A stretch of DNA of 64,000 nt from assembly GCF_020447305.1 (NCBI RefSeq), contig NZ_CP095732.1, forward strand, positions 2,698,501-2,762,500, given 5' to 3'. This document shows positions 54,373-64,000 of this stretch, in pieces (the first letter of the stretch is position 1; every line of letters begins with the position of its first letter). The notes beneath the pieces were generated by a model, which saw nothing but the letters and a program-made list of their open reading frames with translations, made no database searches and was not told where the DNA came from. The position numbers and the translations under genes were made by a program. This DNA is from Abyssibius alkaniclasticus (GTDB lineage Bacteria > Pseudomonadota > Alphaproteobacteria > Rhodobacterales > Rhodobacteraceae).

Positions 54373-56373
54373 TCATTCAAACTCCATGATCACATCATCA
54401 ACGGCCAGCGATTCACCGGGCTTGGCGTTGATTTTGGCAATCTTGCCCTTCTTTTCGGCGCGCAGCACGTTTTCCATTTTCATGGCCTCGACCGTGCATA
54501 GCACCTGACCATCCTGCACCTCGTCGCCCACAGCCACGGCGATGGAAACGACCAGCCCTGGCATGGGGCAGAGCAGCAGGCGCGATGTGTCGGGCGCCTG
54601 TTTTTCAAGCATATGCCTGGACAGCTCGAAAATCCGTGGTGTGCGCACATGCACCACCAGATCGGCCCCGCGGTGGCGCAGCCTAAAGCCCGTCGCGCTC
54701 TGGCTGACCTTGGCCACAAGCCGCGCGCCATCAATGCGCAAATCGGCCAGGCTTTGCCCCGGTGTCCAGTCCGACATCACGCGGTGGCGCACGCCATCGG
54801 CAAATTCCACGTCCGAACCATCATGATCGGCGCGGATGCTGACGCTGAAATCATGCCCGCCGAGCGAAATGACCCAGTCGGTGCCGACACGGCGCTCGTG
54901 GTTGTTCATCCGCCCCGAAACCCGCGCCTGGCGAATTTCGCTGACGCGGTGCATGGCGGCCGTTGCGGCCGCCAGCCTTTTCAGCGTGGCATCGGGCAGG
55001 GTCGCACCCTCAAACCCGTCGGGATATTCCTCTTCGATAAAGGCGGTGGTGATATTGCCCGACATGAAGCGTTCATGGTCCATGACGGCGGACAGGAAGG
55101 GAATGTTATGGCCAATGCCTTCAACCTCGAACTCGTCCAGTGCCTCGCGCATGGCCACAATCGCCGCCGTTCGGTCGGGTGCCCATGTGCAAAGCTTGGC
55201 GACCATCGGGTCGTAGAACATGGAAATTTCACCCCCCTCAAACACGCCGGTATCATTGCGCACCACGCGCTTTTCGCTGGCCATTTCGGCGGGTGGGCGG
55301 TAGCGGGTCAGCCGCCCGATCGAGGGCAGAAAGCCGCGATACGGGTCTTCTGCGTAAAGCCGGCTTTCAATCGCCCAGCCATTGATGCCGATATCGTCTT
55401 GCGTCAGCGTCAGCGTCTCGCCCGCCGCCACGCGGATCATCTGTTCAACCAAATCTATGCCGGTAATCAGCTCGGTCACAGGGTGTTCAACCTGCAAGCG
55501 GGTGTTCATTTCCAGAAAATAGAAATTCCGCGCGCCATCAACGATGAACTCTACCGTGCCGGCGCTGCAATAATTCACCGCCCGCGCCAGCGCGACGGCC
55601 TGCTCGCCCATTGCCTTGCGCGTGGCAGCATCCAGAAACGGGCTTGGGGCTTCTTCAATCACCTTCTGGTTTCGCCGCTGGATCGAGCATTCGCGCTCGT
55701 TCAGCCACAGGATATTGCCATGCGTGTCACCCAGCACCTGAATTTCGATATGCCGGGGCTGGGTGACGAATTTCTCGATGAAAATACGGTCATCGCCAAA
55801 GCTGGCGGCGGCCTCGTTCTTTGAGCTTTGGAACCCCTCGCGCGCCTCTTGGTCATTCCAGGCAATGCGCATCCCCTTGCCGCCACCGCCGGCGCTGGCT
55901 TTCAGCATGACCGGATAGCCGATTTCGGCAGCTATTTTCACCGCCTCATCGGCATCGGCGATCAGCCCCATATGGCCCGGCACGGTTGAAACCCCCGCCT
56001 CTGCCGCCAGCTTTTTCGAGGTGATCTTGTCGCCCATAGCCTCGATAGCGCCCGAAGGCGGGCCGATAAACGCAACACCCGCCGCTTCCAGCGCCTCGGC
56101 AAATTTCATGTTTTCCGACAGAAACCCGTAACCCGGATGCACCGCCTCCGCCCCAGTCTGGCGCACGGCGTCCATGATCTTGTCGATCACGATGTAGCTT
56201 TGATTGGCGGGGGACGGGCCGATATGCACCGCCTCATCCGCCATTTTCACATGCAGCGCGTGGCGGTCGGCATCGGAATAAACGGCCACGGTCTTGATGC
56301 CGAGTTTCTGCGCCGATTTGATAACCCGGCAGGCAATTTCACCACGATTGGCGATCAGGATTTTCTTGAACAT
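54373..56373 (-). CDS. pccA: propionyl-CoA carboxylase, biotin carboxylase/biotin carrier subunit
   Basis: This 666-residue alpha subunit has the biotin carboxylase domain (FKKILIANRGEIACRVIKSAQ, the ATP-grasp MLKASAGGGGKGMR, EMNTRLQVEHPVTE) and, after a linker (BT domain), a biotinyl domain ending VCTVEAMKMENVLRA with the biotin lysine in AMKM. It carboxylates biotin, and PccB moves CO2 to propionyl-CoA. The ATG at 56373 follows GAGGCTAC. The PccA reading, rather than MccA or AccC, rests on length and neighbours. Confidence 0.95.
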   Translation of the reverse strand: MFKKILIANRGEIACRVIKSAQKLGIKTVAVYSDADRHALHVKMADEAVHIGPSPANQSYIVIDKIMDAVRQTGAEAVHPGYGFLSENMKFAEALEAAGVAFIGPPSGAIEAMGDKITSKKLAAEAGVSTVPGHMGLIADADEAVKIAAEIGYPVMLKASAGGGGKGMRIAWNDQEAREGFQSSKNEAAASFGDDRIFIEKFVTQPRHIEIQVLGDTHGNILWLNERECSIQRRNQKVIEEAPSPFLDAATRKAMGEQAVALARAVNYCSAGTVEFIVDGARNFYFLEMNTRLQVEHPVTELITGIDLVEQMIRVAAGETLTLTQDDIGINGWAIESRLYAEDPYRGFLPSIGRLTRYRPPAEMASEKRVVRNDTGVFEGGEISMFYDPMVAKLCTWAPDRTAAIVAMREALDEFEVEGIGHNIPFLSAVMDHERFMSGNITTAFIEEEYPDGFEGATLPDATLKRLAAATAAMHRVSEIRQARVSGRMNNHERRVGTDWVISLGGHDFSVSIRADHDGSDVEFADGVRHRVMSDWTPGQSLADLRIDGARLVAKVSQSATGFRLRHRGADLVVHVRTPRIFELSRHMLEKQAPDTSRLLLCPMPGLVVSIAVAVGDEVQDGQVLCTVEAMKMENVLRAEKKGKIAKINAKPGESLAVDDVIMEFE

Positions 56374-56487
56374 GTAGCCTCGCAATTGCCGTAAATCCGG
56401 GGTTTGGAAACGAAAACGGGGGCATGACGCGGCTGCGCCATACCCCCGATAATTGACAATGCGCGCAGCTTCAGCTGCGCAAATTGC

Positions 56488-56682
56488 CTAGCAGATGTTG
56501 TTGGTCTGGTAGCAATATGCCCCACCAACCGCACCAATGGCAGCGCCCGTAACCGGGTTGCCGCCAACCGCAGCCGCACCAACTGCGCCAACACCAGCGC
56601 CCGCCAAGGCGCTTTCGCCAAGCGTGTTGCAGCCGGCCAAAAACAAGCCGGTAAAGGCCAGGACGATGAATTTTGAACGCAT
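56488..56682 (-). CDS. small glycine-rich lipoprotein
   Basis: This 64-residue peptide has a lipoprotein signal (MRSKFIVLAFTGLFLAGC, lipobox LAGC) and a glycine-zipper-like mature part (GAGVGAVGAAAVGGNPVTGAAIGAVGG). Such short Gly/Ala-rich lipoproteins are probably outer- or inner-membrane-attached. Function is unknown. An 8-bp-class hairpin (56463-56480) lies beyond its stop without a T-run. Confidence 0.85.
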   Translation of the reverse strand: MRSKFIVLAFTGLFLAGCNTLGESALAGAGVGAVGAAAVGGNPVTGAAIGAVGGAYCYQTNNIC

Positions 56683-56787
56683 GGATAGTCTCCCAATAGG
56701 TTTGCGCCCCCAGAATACGCCGCAAAGTTGCGTCCTGCTAGTAATGTTTTCATATGGGCGTGATTATGCCGATTTTTCATGGCCAAC

Positions 56788-57129
56788 CTATTTGAACAAT
56801 TCCGGAAAAGCCGCTTCGGCGGCAGCCAGATCAACGCGCAACCGCGCCTCGTAACTGGCCGGATCGAACGGGTCATCGGCGGGCAGAACCTCGCGGCCCA
56901 GCAGCCATGAAAGCCGCCCGGCATCCAGATTGCCGCGCTCAAACGGTTCCGCGCCAAAATGATCGATCAGCGAGGCCAGAAACCAGCGATCTGCCTCCAG
57001 GTCCTTGCCCTTGCGGTGTTTGAACCGCTCGCGCGCCTTGAGCGGTGTCACCACCTTGGCAGCCCGGCGTATGGTAAACTGAAAATCCGACCCCGGCAGC
57101 CGCCCCGGAAAACCACGATGCTTGATCAT
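56788..57129 (-). CDS. conserved hypothetical protein of the pcc region
   Basis: This 113-residue soluble protein (HRGFPGRLPGSDFQFTIRRAAK, KARERFKHRKGKDLEADRWFLASLIDHFG) is not assignable to a family I know. It is charged, with no signal peptide. It overlaps the upstream TPR-like gene by 4 nt, so the two are co-translated. The next gene downstream is the lipoprotein, with pccA beyond it. Confidence 0.75.
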   Translation of the reverse strand: MIKHRGFPGRLPGSDFQFTIRRAAKVVTPLKARERFKHRKGKDLEADRWFLASLIDHFGAEPFERGNLDAGRLSWLLGREVLPADDPFDPASYEARLRVDLAAAEAAFPELFK

Positions 57130-57662
57130 TGGCCCGCACCTTCCTGAATTTGGTTGAGATGGCGCAACAAGGCCGCGGCTTCCGGCTCGGTCTTATAGGG
57201 GTCCAGCACTTCAACAGCGCGCGCCAAGTCACCGCGCTGCATAAGAATTTGCGCATAGTCGACCTGCACGAATTTCCGGTCGGCATCTGGCATTGCGGCC
57301 AATGCCTCGGCATATAGCCCGTCAACCACGGCCGCATCATCGCCGCGTAGATGGGTGGCAATCATCAGCCCATAGGCAAGGCCGGGGTTGGTGGGGTCGA
57401 TCAGCCAGGCCTGGTTGAAACGGCGCACGGCGTCTTCGGCATTGGCCGCGCCAATTGCCGCCCAGGCCATGCCCGCCCAACGCTGGCCTGCGGCAACCGC
57501 ATCGCCATCATGGGCAGACAGGGCGCGCTCGATCAGAACACGGTCGGCGGCAAGCTGCGTCTGGGTCTTTTCCATACCTCGATAGAAGGGCGGCACGGCC
57601 ATGTCTTGCGCAAGGCTCGCCGTGGCGAACGCCAAAAAGACAAATGTAAGAATAATACGCAT
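57126..57662 (-). CDS. exported TPR-like protein
   Basis: This 178-residue protein has a signal peptide (MRIILTFVFLAFATASLAQ) and helix pairs with TPR-like spacing (AGMAWAAIGAANAEDAVRRFNQAWLIDPTNPGLAYGL, DYAQILMQRGDLARAVEVLDPYKTEPEAAALLRHL). It is likely a periplasmic protein-interaction module. Function is unknown. It begins about 10 nt after the pccB stop, so it may be transcribed with pccB. Confidence 0.75.
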   Translation of the reverse strand: MRIILTFVFLAFATASLAQDMAVPPFYRGMEKTQTQLAADRVLIERALSAHDGDAVAAGQRWAGMAWAAIGAANAEDAVRRFNQAWLIDPTNPGLAYGLMIATHLRGDDAAVVDGLYAEALAAMPDADRKFVQVDYAQILMQRGDLARAVEVLDPYKTEPEAAALLRHLNQIQEGAGQ

Positions 57663-57672
57663 TATCAGGCCT

Positions 57673-59205
57673 TTATAGTGGAATGTTATCGTGCTTCTTC
57701 CACGGGTTTTTCTGCTGTTTGCCGCGCAGGCTGGCAAAGGCCCGCGCCACACGGCGGCGGGTGGAATGCGGCATGATCACCTCGTCGATAAAGCCTTTTT
57801 CGGCGGCCACAAACGGGTTGGCAAAGCGTGCCTCATAATCCTTGGTGCGCGCCGCTATTTTTTCGGCGTCGCCCAATTCGCTGCGATAGAGAATTTCCAC
57901 AGCGCCCTTGGCCCCCATCACGGCAATTTCAGCCGTGGGCCAGGCATAGTTGAAATCGCCGCGCAAATGCTTGGAGGCCATCACATCATAGGCCCCGCCA
58001 TAGGCTTTGCGCGTGATCAGCGTGACCTTCGGCACGGTCGCCTCGCCATAGGCAAACAGAAGCTTCGCGCCATGCTTGATAACCCCGCCATATTCCTGGC
58101 TGGTGCCGGGCAGAAAGCCGGGCACATCGACCAGCGTCAGAATCGGAATTTCAAACGCATCGCAAAAGCGCACGAAACGCGCGGCCTTGCGGCTACTGTC
58201 AATATCCAGACACCCGGCCAGCACCATCGGCTGGTTGGCGACCACGCCCACGGTCTGCCCCTCGAGCCGCACAAATCCGGTGATGATATTCTTGGCAAAA
58301 GCGCCCTGAATTTCGTAAAAATCGCCCTCATCCGCCAGTTTCAGGATCAACTCCTTCATGTCATAAGGCGTGTTGGCATTGTCGGGGATCATCGTATCCA
58401 GGCTGGCATCCACCCGGCCCGGATCATCAAAGAACGGGCGAACGGGCGGCTTCTGGCGGTTGTTCAGCGGCAGAAAATCGATCAACCGGCGGGTTTCCAT
58501 CAGCAATTCCAGATCGTTCTCAAAGGCCGCATCGGCCACGGATGATTTGGTTGTATGCGTCTTGGCCCCGCCCAGCTCTTCGGCTGTAACCACCTCATTC
58601 GTAACGGTTTTTACAACATCGGGGCCGGTAACGAACATGTAGGAGGAATCGCGCACCATGAAAATAAAGTCGGTCATTGCCGGCGAATATACCGCGCCGC
58701 CCGCGCATGGCCCCATGATCAGGCTGATCTGCGGCACCACGCCGCTGGCCATGATGTTGCGCTGAAACACCTCGGCATAGCCCGCAAGCGATGCAACCCC
58801 TTCCTGGATACGCGCACCGCCGCTGTCGTTCATGCCGATCACGGGCGCGCCATTCTGCATTGCCATATCCATGATCTTGCAGATTTTCTGCGCGTGGGTT
58901 TCAGAAAGCGAGCCGCCAAGCACCGTGAAATCCTGGCTGAAAACATAGACCTGGCGGCCATTGACCGTGCCCCAGCCCGTGATGACACCATCACCGGGAA
59001 TGCGGTTTTGCGCCATGCCGAAATCGGTGCAGCGATGGGCGACGAACATGTCGAATTCTTCAAAACTGCCCTCATCGAGCAGCACTTCGATGCGTTCGCG
59101 CGCCGTGAGCTTGCCTTTGGCATGTTGCGCATCAATGCGCGCCTGCCCGCCACCAAGCCTGGCTTCGGCGCGCCGGGCTTCAACCTCGTGTAGAATTGCG
59201 TTCAT
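57673..59205 (-). CDS. pccB: propionyl-CoA carboxylase, carboxyltransferase (beta) subunit
   Basis: This 510-residue crotonase-fold carboxyltransferase has the two half-domains: [24 protein letters not shown] with [14 protein letters not shown], then FARFCDAF-type [25 protein letters not shown] and [15 protein letters not shown]. It transfers CO2 from biotin on PccA to propionyl-CoA, giving methylmalonyl-CoA. The ATG at 59205 is preceded by GGGGGG. A frame extension to 59937 runs through pccR and is spurious. Its promoter is shared with divergent pccR. Confidence 0.97.
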   Translation of the reverse strand: MNAILHEVEARRAEARLGGGQARIDAQHAKGKLTARERIEVLLDEGSFEEFDMFVAHRCTDFGMAQNRIPGDGVITGWGTVNGRQVYVFSQDFTVLGGSLSETHAQKICKIMDMAMQNGAPVIGMNDSGGARIQEGVASLAGYAEVFQRNIMASGVVPQISLIMGPCAGGAVYSPAMTDFIFMVRDSSYMFVTGPDVVKTVTNEVVTAEELGGAKTHTTKSSVADAAFENDLELLMETRRLIDFLPLNNRQKPPVRPFFDDPGRVDASLDTMIPDNANTPYDMKELILKLADEGDFYEIQGAFAKNIITGFVRLEGQTVGVVANQPMVLAGCLDIDSSRKAARFVRFCDAFEIPILTLVDVPGFLPGTSQEYGGVIKHGAKLLFAYGEATVPKVTLITRKAYGGAYDVMASKHLRGDFNYAWPTAEIAVMGAKGAVEILYRSELGDAEKIAARTKDYEARFANPFVAAEKGFIDEVIMPHSTRRRVARAFASLRGKQQKNPWKKHDNIPL

Positions 59206-59289
59206 CTTGCCCCCCGTTTCGGCCCGCAAATGGCCGATTTGTGACAATTTAACGAAATGCTGCGCGCGCGAACAGTCGTAATCGGTATA

Positions 59290-59337
59290 TTTGCAAATTT
59301 GCTTGCAAAGGTTTTCTGCAAACTGCAATATTGCAAA
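59290..59337. promoter_or_regulatory. PccR/ScfR operator between pccB and pccR
   Basis: TTTGCAAA (59290-59297), four bases, then CTTGCAAA (59302-59309) forms the TTTGCAAA-N4-TTTGCAAA arrangement described for PccR of Rhodobacter sphaeroides, with one mismatch. Further half-sites lie beside it: TGCAAA (59317-59322) and the perfect palindrome TGCAATATTGCA (59324-59335), extending to 59337. The cluster begins 85 nt upstream of the pccB start and ends 16 nt before the pccR start, which suits control of both genes. Confidence 0.8.
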
Positions 59338-59352
59338 CATCCGAGAGGCATT

Positions 59353-60756
59353 ATGGCGGGTCAAAAGCTTTATGCAGGCGCAAAGCTGCGCGAATTGCGG
59401 CACCGTTTGGGGCTGACGCAGAAGGATTTTGCGCGCGCCCTGGGGGTGTCGCTGCCCTATCTCAACCAGATGGAAAACAACCACCGCCCCATTTCGGCAG
59501 GCGTTGTGCTGGCTTTGGCGCGCGAATATGCGCTGGATGTGACCGAACTTTCGCTGGGCGAAGGGGATCGCATGGTTGCCGATATGCGCGAGGCTTTGGC
59601 CGACCCGCTGTTTGACGACCCGCCCCCGCTGGCCGATTTGCAGCTTGCCGCCACCAATGCCCCGCGCCTTGCCCGCGCCTTTCTGGCCCTGCACCGCGCG
59701 CATCGTCAGCAGCAAGACCGGCTGGCCCTGCTGGATGAGGCAATGGGCCGTGATGAGGCCGCCGCCGGCCAGCAACCCTGGGAAGAGGTGCGCGACTTCT
59801 TTCATTATTGTGACAATTACATCGACGCGGTCGACCGTGCCGCCGAAGGCTTTGCGCGGCGTGCGGGGCTTGGTGGGGCCGAGACTGCGCGCGGCCTGGC
59901 TGACTGGCTGCAGGACCACCATAAAATTACCCTGCATAAAAGCCCGAAATCTCCGCTGCGCCGGCTTGACAAGGCCGCTGCTGTGCTAAGCCTGTCATCG
60001 CACGCCAGCCCGGCCACGCAGGCTTTTCAAACCTGCCACCAGATCGCCCTGCTCGACCATAACGCGCTGCTGGAAGCCACGCTTGACCTTGCGCGCTTTC
60101 GCTCGGATCAGGCGCGCGCCATCGCCAAAATCGGGCTGGCGAATTATTTCGCGGGGGCGGCGCTTATGCCCTATACCCGTTTTCTGGATGCCGCCCAAAC
60201 GCTGCGCCATGATCTGGAACTGCTGGCCGAAAGCTTTGGCGTTTCGCTTGAACAGGTCGCGCACCGGCTTTCAACCCTGCAACGCCCCGGCGCCAAGGGC
60301 GTGCCGTTTTACTTTGTGCGGGTCGACCAGGCGGGCACGATCACCAAGCGCCATTCGGCGGCGCGGTTGCAATTTGCGCGCTTTGGCGGTGCCTGCCCGC
60401 TGTGGAACGTTCATCGGGCCTTTGAAACGCCCGCGCAGTTTTTGCGCCAGCTTGCCGAAACGCCCGACGGGCTGCGCTATTTCTGCCTGGCGCGCGATGT
60501 CTCCAAATCGGGCGGCAGTTTTCGTGCGCCGATGCGCCGCTACGCCATCGGGCTTGGCTGCGAGGTCGATTTCGCCGGGCAGATCGTTTATGCCGACGAT
60601 CTTGACCTGAGCAACAGCACCGCGTTTGAACCGATCGGCGTGTCTTGCCGCATATGCCCGCGCAAAACCTGCCATCAGCGCGCCGTGCCACCGCTGCAAG
60701 CCCAGCTTGGGGTCGATCATGATGTGCATGACACGCTGCCCTACCAGATCAACTAG
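59353..60756 (+). CDS. pccR: short-chain fatty acyl-CoA regulator (PccR/ScfR family)
   Basis: This 467-residue regulator has an N-terminal Xre-type HTH ([34 protein letters not shown]), a long helical middle resembling the IrrE-peptidase-like region of ScfR proteins, and a C-terminal cysteine cluster [16 protein letters not shown] typical of the family. PccR proteins sense propionyl-CoA and activate pccB. The ATG at 59353 follows GAGAGG. It is divergent from pccB over a region containing the expected operator. The middle region has no HExxH, so peptidase activity is unlikely. Confidence 0.92.
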   Translation: MAGQKLYAGAKLRELRHRLGLTQKDFARALGVSLPYLNQMENNHRPISAGVVLALAREYALDVTELSLGEGDRMVADMREALADPLFDDPPPLADLQLAATNAPRLARAFLALHRAHRQQQDRLALLDEAMGRDEAAAGQQPWEEVRDFFHYCDNYIDAVDRAAEGFARRAGLGGAETARGLADWLQDHHKITLHKSPKSPLRRLDKAAAVLSLSSHASPATQAFQTCHQIALLDHNALLEATLDLARFRSDQARAIAKIGLANYFAGAALMPYTRFLDAAQTLRHDLELLAESFGVSLEQVAHRLSTLQRPGAKGVPFYFVRVDQAGTITKRHSAARLQFARFGGACPLWNVHRAFETPAQFLRQLAETPDGLRYFCLARDVSKSGGSFRAPMRRYAIGLGCEVDFAGQIVYADDLDLSNSTAFEPIGVSCRICPRKTCHQRAVPPLQAQLGVDHDVHDTLPYQIN

Positions 60757-60904
60757 CGCGGCGCATTCAAGAAAATATGGCCAAATTATGAAACCAGGCC
60801 CATAAAAACACGGGATTTTTCTGACTTTTTCGTCAAGAATCATCTGGACGGAGTCGATTTTTCGTTCAATATTTTGTGATCTTTAGCATTTTTGGAGATT
60901 AACG

Positions 60905-61240
60905 ATGTATAAGTTCGCCTTGGCCGCACTGGCCGCTGTAACCCTTTCCGCCTGTGCCGATGAAACGACCAGCTACACAGCCGTTTCGGCCAACCGGGTT
61001 ATGGATATTGTCAACAATACCAATATGACGATGACGCATTTTTATGCCTCAAACACCTCACAATCCACCTATGCCGACCAGCTTGGCTCGTCCGTCTTGC
61101 CGGCCGGTCGCTATATCACCATCAATTTTGATGATGGCACCGGCGCCTGCTGGTTTGACTTCAAGGCACGCTTCTCAAGCGGCCAGGAGCTAAGCGCGCG
61201 GGTGAATGTCTGTGTCGAATCGCGCTGGGTTTATAGCTAA
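60905..61240 (+). CDS. small lipoprotein, function unknown
   Basis: This 111-residue protein has a lipoprotein signal with lipobox LSAC, then an 85-residue domain (DIVNNTNMTMTHFYASNTSQSTYADQLG, VLPAGRYITINFDDGTGACWFDFKARFSSGQ) with two further cysteines (in GTGACWF and VNVCVE) that could form a disulfide. I do not recognise a function. Its 148-nt upstream gap is AT-rich and probably carries the promoter. A GGAG motif lies 6 nt before the ATG. Confidence 0.85.
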   Translation: MYKFALAALAAVTLSACADETTSYTAVSANRVMDIVNNTNMTMTHFYASNTSQSTYADQLGSSVLPAGRYITINFDDGTGACWFDFKARFSSGQELSARVNVCVESRWVYS

Positions 61241-61260
61241 ACCCCGCAATCTGAACAGCA

Positions 61261-61290
61261 AAAGGGCCGGAATTTTCCGGCCCTTTTTGT
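61261..61290. terminator. bidirectional terminator between lipoprotein gene and yebC
   Basis: AAAGGGCCGGAA faces TTCCGGCCCTTT over a 2-base loop, with A-run and T-run on opposite sides, so it can end transcripts from both convergent genes. Confidence 0.92.
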
Positions 61291-61308
61291 TGGAAAAGCT
61301 CAGCGGGC

Positions 61309-62061
61309 TTAACCCGCCTCTTCCAGTGCCGCTGCAACCTCGTCGGAAATTTCGAAATTCGCGGTGACAGATTGCACATCGTCATCGTCTTCCAGCGTTT
61401 CGATCAGCCGCATCAGCTTTTGGGCGGCGTCCAGGTCAACCTCGGTGGTGGTTTGCGGCTTCCAGACCAGCTTGGCGGATTCGCTTTCGCCAAGCGCGGC
61501 TTCAAGCGCGGTGGAAACGGTGTTCAGATCATTCGCCTCGCACCAGATCACATGATCGTCCTCGCTGCTTTCCACATCGGCGGCACCGGCCTCGATGGCC
61601 GCCATCAGCACCGTGTCGGCATCGCCCACCTCGGCCAGATAGGTCACTTGCCCCATACGGTCGAACATGAAGGATACCGAGCCGGTTTCACCCAGATTGC
61701 CGCCTAGCTTGCTGAAGGTCGAGCGCACGCTGGATGCGGTGCGGTTGCGGTTATCGGTCAGCGCCTCGACAATAATCGCAATGCCGGAGGGGCCGTAGCC
61801 CTCGTAGCGGATTTCGTCATAAGATTCCGCATCGCCGCCTTGCGATTTCTTGATCGCGCGTTCGATCACATCCTTGGGCACGGAATTGCTTTTGGCCTCT
61901 TTCACGGCAAGGCGCAGGCGGGGGTTTTTGTCGGGGTCCGGGTCGCCCATTTTCGCGGCAACGGTAATTTCCTTTGCCAGTTTGGAAAACAGCTTCGAGC
62001 GCAGTTTATCCTGCCGCCCCTTGCGGTGCTGGATATTCGCCCATTTTGAATGGCCCGCCAT
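61309..62061 (-). CDS. YebC/PmpR-family translation/transcription factor
   Basis: This 250-residue protein starts [18 protein letters not shown], the YebC signature, with [20 protein letters not shown] and [35 protein letters not shown]. YebC proteins have been described as regulators and, more recently, as factors that ease ribosome stalling at proline runs. The acidic C-terminus ([18 protein letters not shown]) is typical. It stands alone between a terminator and the SLC13-type gene. Confidence 0.95.
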   Translation of the reverse strand: MAGHSKWANIQHRKGRQDKLRSKLFSKLAKEITVAAKMGDPDPDKNPRLRLAVKEAKSNSVPKDVIERAIKKSQGGDAESYDEIRYEGYGPSGIAIIVEALTDNRNRTASSVRSTFSKLGGNLGETGSVSFMFDRMGQVTYLAEVGDADTVLMAAIEAGAADVESSEDDHVIWCEANDLNTVSTALEAALGESESAKLVWKPQTTTEVDLDAAQKLMRLIETLEDDDDVQSVTANFEISDEVAAALEEAG

Positions 62062-62149
62062 TTTGCCTCCGGTCCTGCCTGAAAATATTTGCGCATATAT
62101 AGGCGCGCCGGCGGGGGGCCAGCAACCCCCTGCACAGCGAATTCGGGCG

Positions 62150-63931
62150 CTAAAGCGGCCAGAAAAGCGGGATAAGCAGGCTGGTCAGCACGCCAAGCGA
62201 CAGGTTGAGCGGAATGCCGATGCGCATGAAGTCGGTGAATTTATAACCGCCGGGCCCGTAAACCAGCGTGTTGGTCTGATAGCCGATCGGCGTTGCAAAA
62301 CTGGCCGAGGCAGCGATCATCACCGCCACCACCAGCGGGCGCGGATCCACCCCGATGGCCTGGGCCAGAGCAATGGCGATGGGGGTCATGACCACGGCCA
62401 CGGCATTGTTCGAGACAAGCTCGGTCAGCACCGAGGTCAGCAAGAACACGCTCCATATCACCAGTGACGGGTGCAGGCCCGCAATCCAGGGCGCAAGAGG
62501 GTCGACAATCAGCTGAATGGCGCCGCTCTCTTGCAAGGCCGCGCCAATGGCGAGCATGGCGAAGATCAGCGCCAGCAGCCGGCCGTCAATCGCACCGAAG
62601 GCTTCGTCGGCATCAATCGCGCGGGTGGCAAAGACCAGTGCCACACCAATGAAGGCCAGCGGCAGCAGCGGGGCAATTTCCAGCGCGGCACCCACAACCA
62701 CCGCCACCAGAATGCCCAGCACCAGCGGGGCATGGCGGCGGCGATACGAGCGTGCCTCGGGCTTGGCGAGGTCGACAAGGTCCACATCATTGGCCAGGCG
62801 CTGGATGTCTTCGGGCGCGCCTTCCAGCAGCAAGGTATCGCCCACGCGCACGATCACATCATCGAGCTGGCGGCCAAGGTTCTGGCTGCGCCGATGCACG
62901 GCCAGCGGATAGACCCCATAGCGCCGCCGCAGCCGCAAACTGCCCAGCGAGCGGCCCACAAGCGTGCAGCCGGGCGAGATCAGCGCCTCGACCGTTTCGG
63001 TCTTGCGCGACGACAACGTATCGACCATATGCAATTCGCGGCTTTCCTTGAGGCCCATCAGCTCGGCCACATCGGTTTTCAGCACCACTCGGTCGCCCGC
63101 CTGCAAGGCAATATCGGGGAAACCGCGGCGCAGCGATTCATCGCCGCGCAGCACGTCGATCACCCGCATCTTGTCACGCTTGAACAGCTCGATCTCCAGC
63201 ACGCTGTCACCGATCAGGGCCGAATCTTCCGGCACGGCGACCTCTGTGAAAAAAGACATGCGCTTGCGGTCGATCAGGGCATCGGACATCGAAAACCGCT
63301 CGGGCAGCAGTTTGGGGCCAAGAATGCGCAGATAGACCACGCCAAAGGCCGCCAGAATGGCCGCCATCGGGGTGAGTTCGAACAGGGTGAACGGGGCCAG
63401 CCCCTGGGCACGGGCCACACCGTCGACCAGCAGGTTGGTCGAGGTGCCGATCAATGTGCACATTCCGCCCAGTATGGTGACATATGACAGCGGAATAAGC
63501 AGTTTAGAGGCCGAAACATCCATCGAACGCGCCAGCCGCACGGTTATCGGGATCATCAGCACCACAACCGGCGTGTTGTTCATAAAGGCCGAGGCAAACA
63601 GCGTAAGCCCGCCCAGAATCGCAATAACCCGCAGCGGGCGGCGGGCGGCTTCGGCAACAAGGCTTGCCGTAAGCCCGTTCAGCAGCCCCGTGCGCACCAC
63701 CGCGCCAGACAGCACGAACATGGCGGCAATCGTCCAGGGCGCAGGGTTGGACAGCACGCTCAGCAGCGACTCCATGCTCAGAACGCCGGTTACCACCAGC
63801 AGGGCCGCGCCAAGCAGGGCAACAACTTCGGCCGGGTAGGATTCGCGCAGGAACATCACAAACATCCCCGCCAGAACGGCAAGGGTAATCGCAGCATCCA
63901 AAAGCGGCCAGGTCGTCAGATCGGGCATCAT
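62150..63931 (-). CDS. SLC13-type anion/citrate transporter with two TrkA-C domains
   Basis: This 593-residue membrane protein has two membrane halves of about five to six helices ([36 protein letters not shown] and [21 protein letters not shown] with [19 protein letters not shown]), each carrying the SNT-like motif of the DASS/SLC13 family. Two cytoplasmic RCK/TrkA-C domains (about 210-300 and 300-390) lie between. Relatives import sulfate or dicarboxylates with Na+, and the TrkA-C domains likely bind nucleotides or regulate. The substrate is not predictable. It starts with ATG-ATG at 63931. Confidence 0.9.
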   Translation of the reverse strand: MMPDLTTWPLLDAAITLAVLAGMFVMFLRESYPAEVVALLGAALLVVTGVLSMESLLSVLSNPAPWTIAAMFVLSGAVVRTGLLNGLTASLVAEAARRPLRVIAILGGLTLFASAFMNNTPVVVLMIPITVRLARSMDVSASKLLIPLSYVTILGGMCTLIGTSTNLLVDGVARAQGLAPFTLFELTPMAAILAAFGVVYLRILGPKLLPERFSMSDALIDRKRMSFFTEVAVPEDSALIGDSVLEIELFKRDKMRVIDVLRGDESLRRGFPDIALQAGDRVVLKTDVAELMGLKESRELHMVDTLSSRKTETVEALISPGCTLVGRSLGSLRLRRRYGVYPLAVHRRSQNLGRQLDDVIVRVGDTLLLEGAPEDIQRLANDVDLVDLAKPEARSYRRRHAPLVLGILVAVVVGAALEIAPLLPLAFIGVALVFATRAIDADEAFGAIDGRLLALIFAMLAIGAALQESGAIQLIVDPLAPWIAGLHPSLVIWSVFLLTSVLTELVSNNAVAVVMTPIAIALAQAIGVDPRPLVVAVMIAASASFATPIGYQTNTLVYGPGGYKFTDFMRIGIPLNLSLGVLTSLLIPLFWPL

Positions 63932-64000
63932 ATCCTATGTGTTGCTCTGGGGTGACTGTGGCGCAGGTTTTGTGGCGGCGCAAGGGTGCAGGCTAGGGCG

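Noticed and set aside
59206-59937. N-terminal extension of pccB
   Set aside because: It would run antisense through pccR and the operator. The normal PccB start is at 59205.

Overview
The window looks like a chromosomal segment of an alphaproteobacterium, most likely of the family Rhodobacteraceae (Rhodobacter/Roseobacter relatives). The reasons are the GC-rich coding style, a ChpT-type histidine phosphotransferase, an OlsBA ornithine-lipid pair, a PAS_5-type PAS protein, a DUF3553 protein, a class II DAHP synthase, and a propionyl-CoA carboxylase locus under a PccR/ScfR-family regulator with its TTTGCAAA-type operator. Gene density is high, genes often overlap by 1-8 nt, and I see no prophage, insertion sequence, CRISPR array or rRNA. 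One tRNA gene, tRNA-Tyr(GUA), is present.

Region by region: 1-11.7 kb holds housekeeping and metabolic genes (pdxH partial, fabI, gpt, a metC-like lyase overlapping a cytochrome P450, an M20 amidohydrolase, mazG, an orphan periplasmic iron-binding protein behind a palindromic operator, an NhaP-type antiporter, an EamA exporter, enolase, a ThiE-like protein). 11.7-20 kb holds olsBA, DUF3553, chpT, gmk, yicC, a PAS protein, a secreted protein with a von Hippel-Lindau beta-like domain, serB and class II DAHP synthase. 20-30 kb holds a GlxA-type regulator overlapping a thiolase, an isolated FliG plus FliM/SpoA-like pair, tRNA-Tyr, rlmB, a YHS protein, a terminator-bounded candidate small RNA or leader, a CoA-binding protein, metY, and a bitopic protein with a PilP/GspC-like tail. 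30-33 kb holds mgtE and a uracil/xanthine permease.

From about 44.3 kb down to 33.2 kb runs one uninterrupted minus-strand series of ten genes. It starts with a periplasmic protein of the molybdopterin-oxidoreductase (SUOX) fold and a membrane histidine-kinase-like protein with eroded ATP-binding and receiver domains. These are followed by a soluble hybrid kinase (HisKA-HATPase-REC-HPt) and an NtrC/LuxO-type sigma-54 activator. The run continues without a clear break into nucleoside and base salvage: cdd, deoA, deoB, add, upp and an 8-oxoguanine-deaminase-like amidohydrolase. A promoter-like pair with an inverted repeat in its spacer sits in front of the first gene. This is the part of the window most likely to be an undescribed system: a SUOX-fold sensor and phosphorelay that may control, or share a transcript with, nucleoside catabolism.

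44.6-60.8 kb is a propionate/propionyl-CoA region: prpE, maeB, methylmalonyl-CoA mutase, pccA, pccB and the divergent regulator pccR, whose shared upstream region carries TTTGCAAA-type sites. Inside it lies a tandem pair of Hint-domain proteins, the second missing the first 86 residues or so of the first. The window ends with a small lipoprotein, a YebC-family regulator and an SLC13-type transporter with TrkA-C domains. Together prpE, pccAB and mcm take propionate to succinyl-CoA, and MaeB would allow C4 to C3 conversion. The methylmalonyl-CoA epimerase is not in the window.
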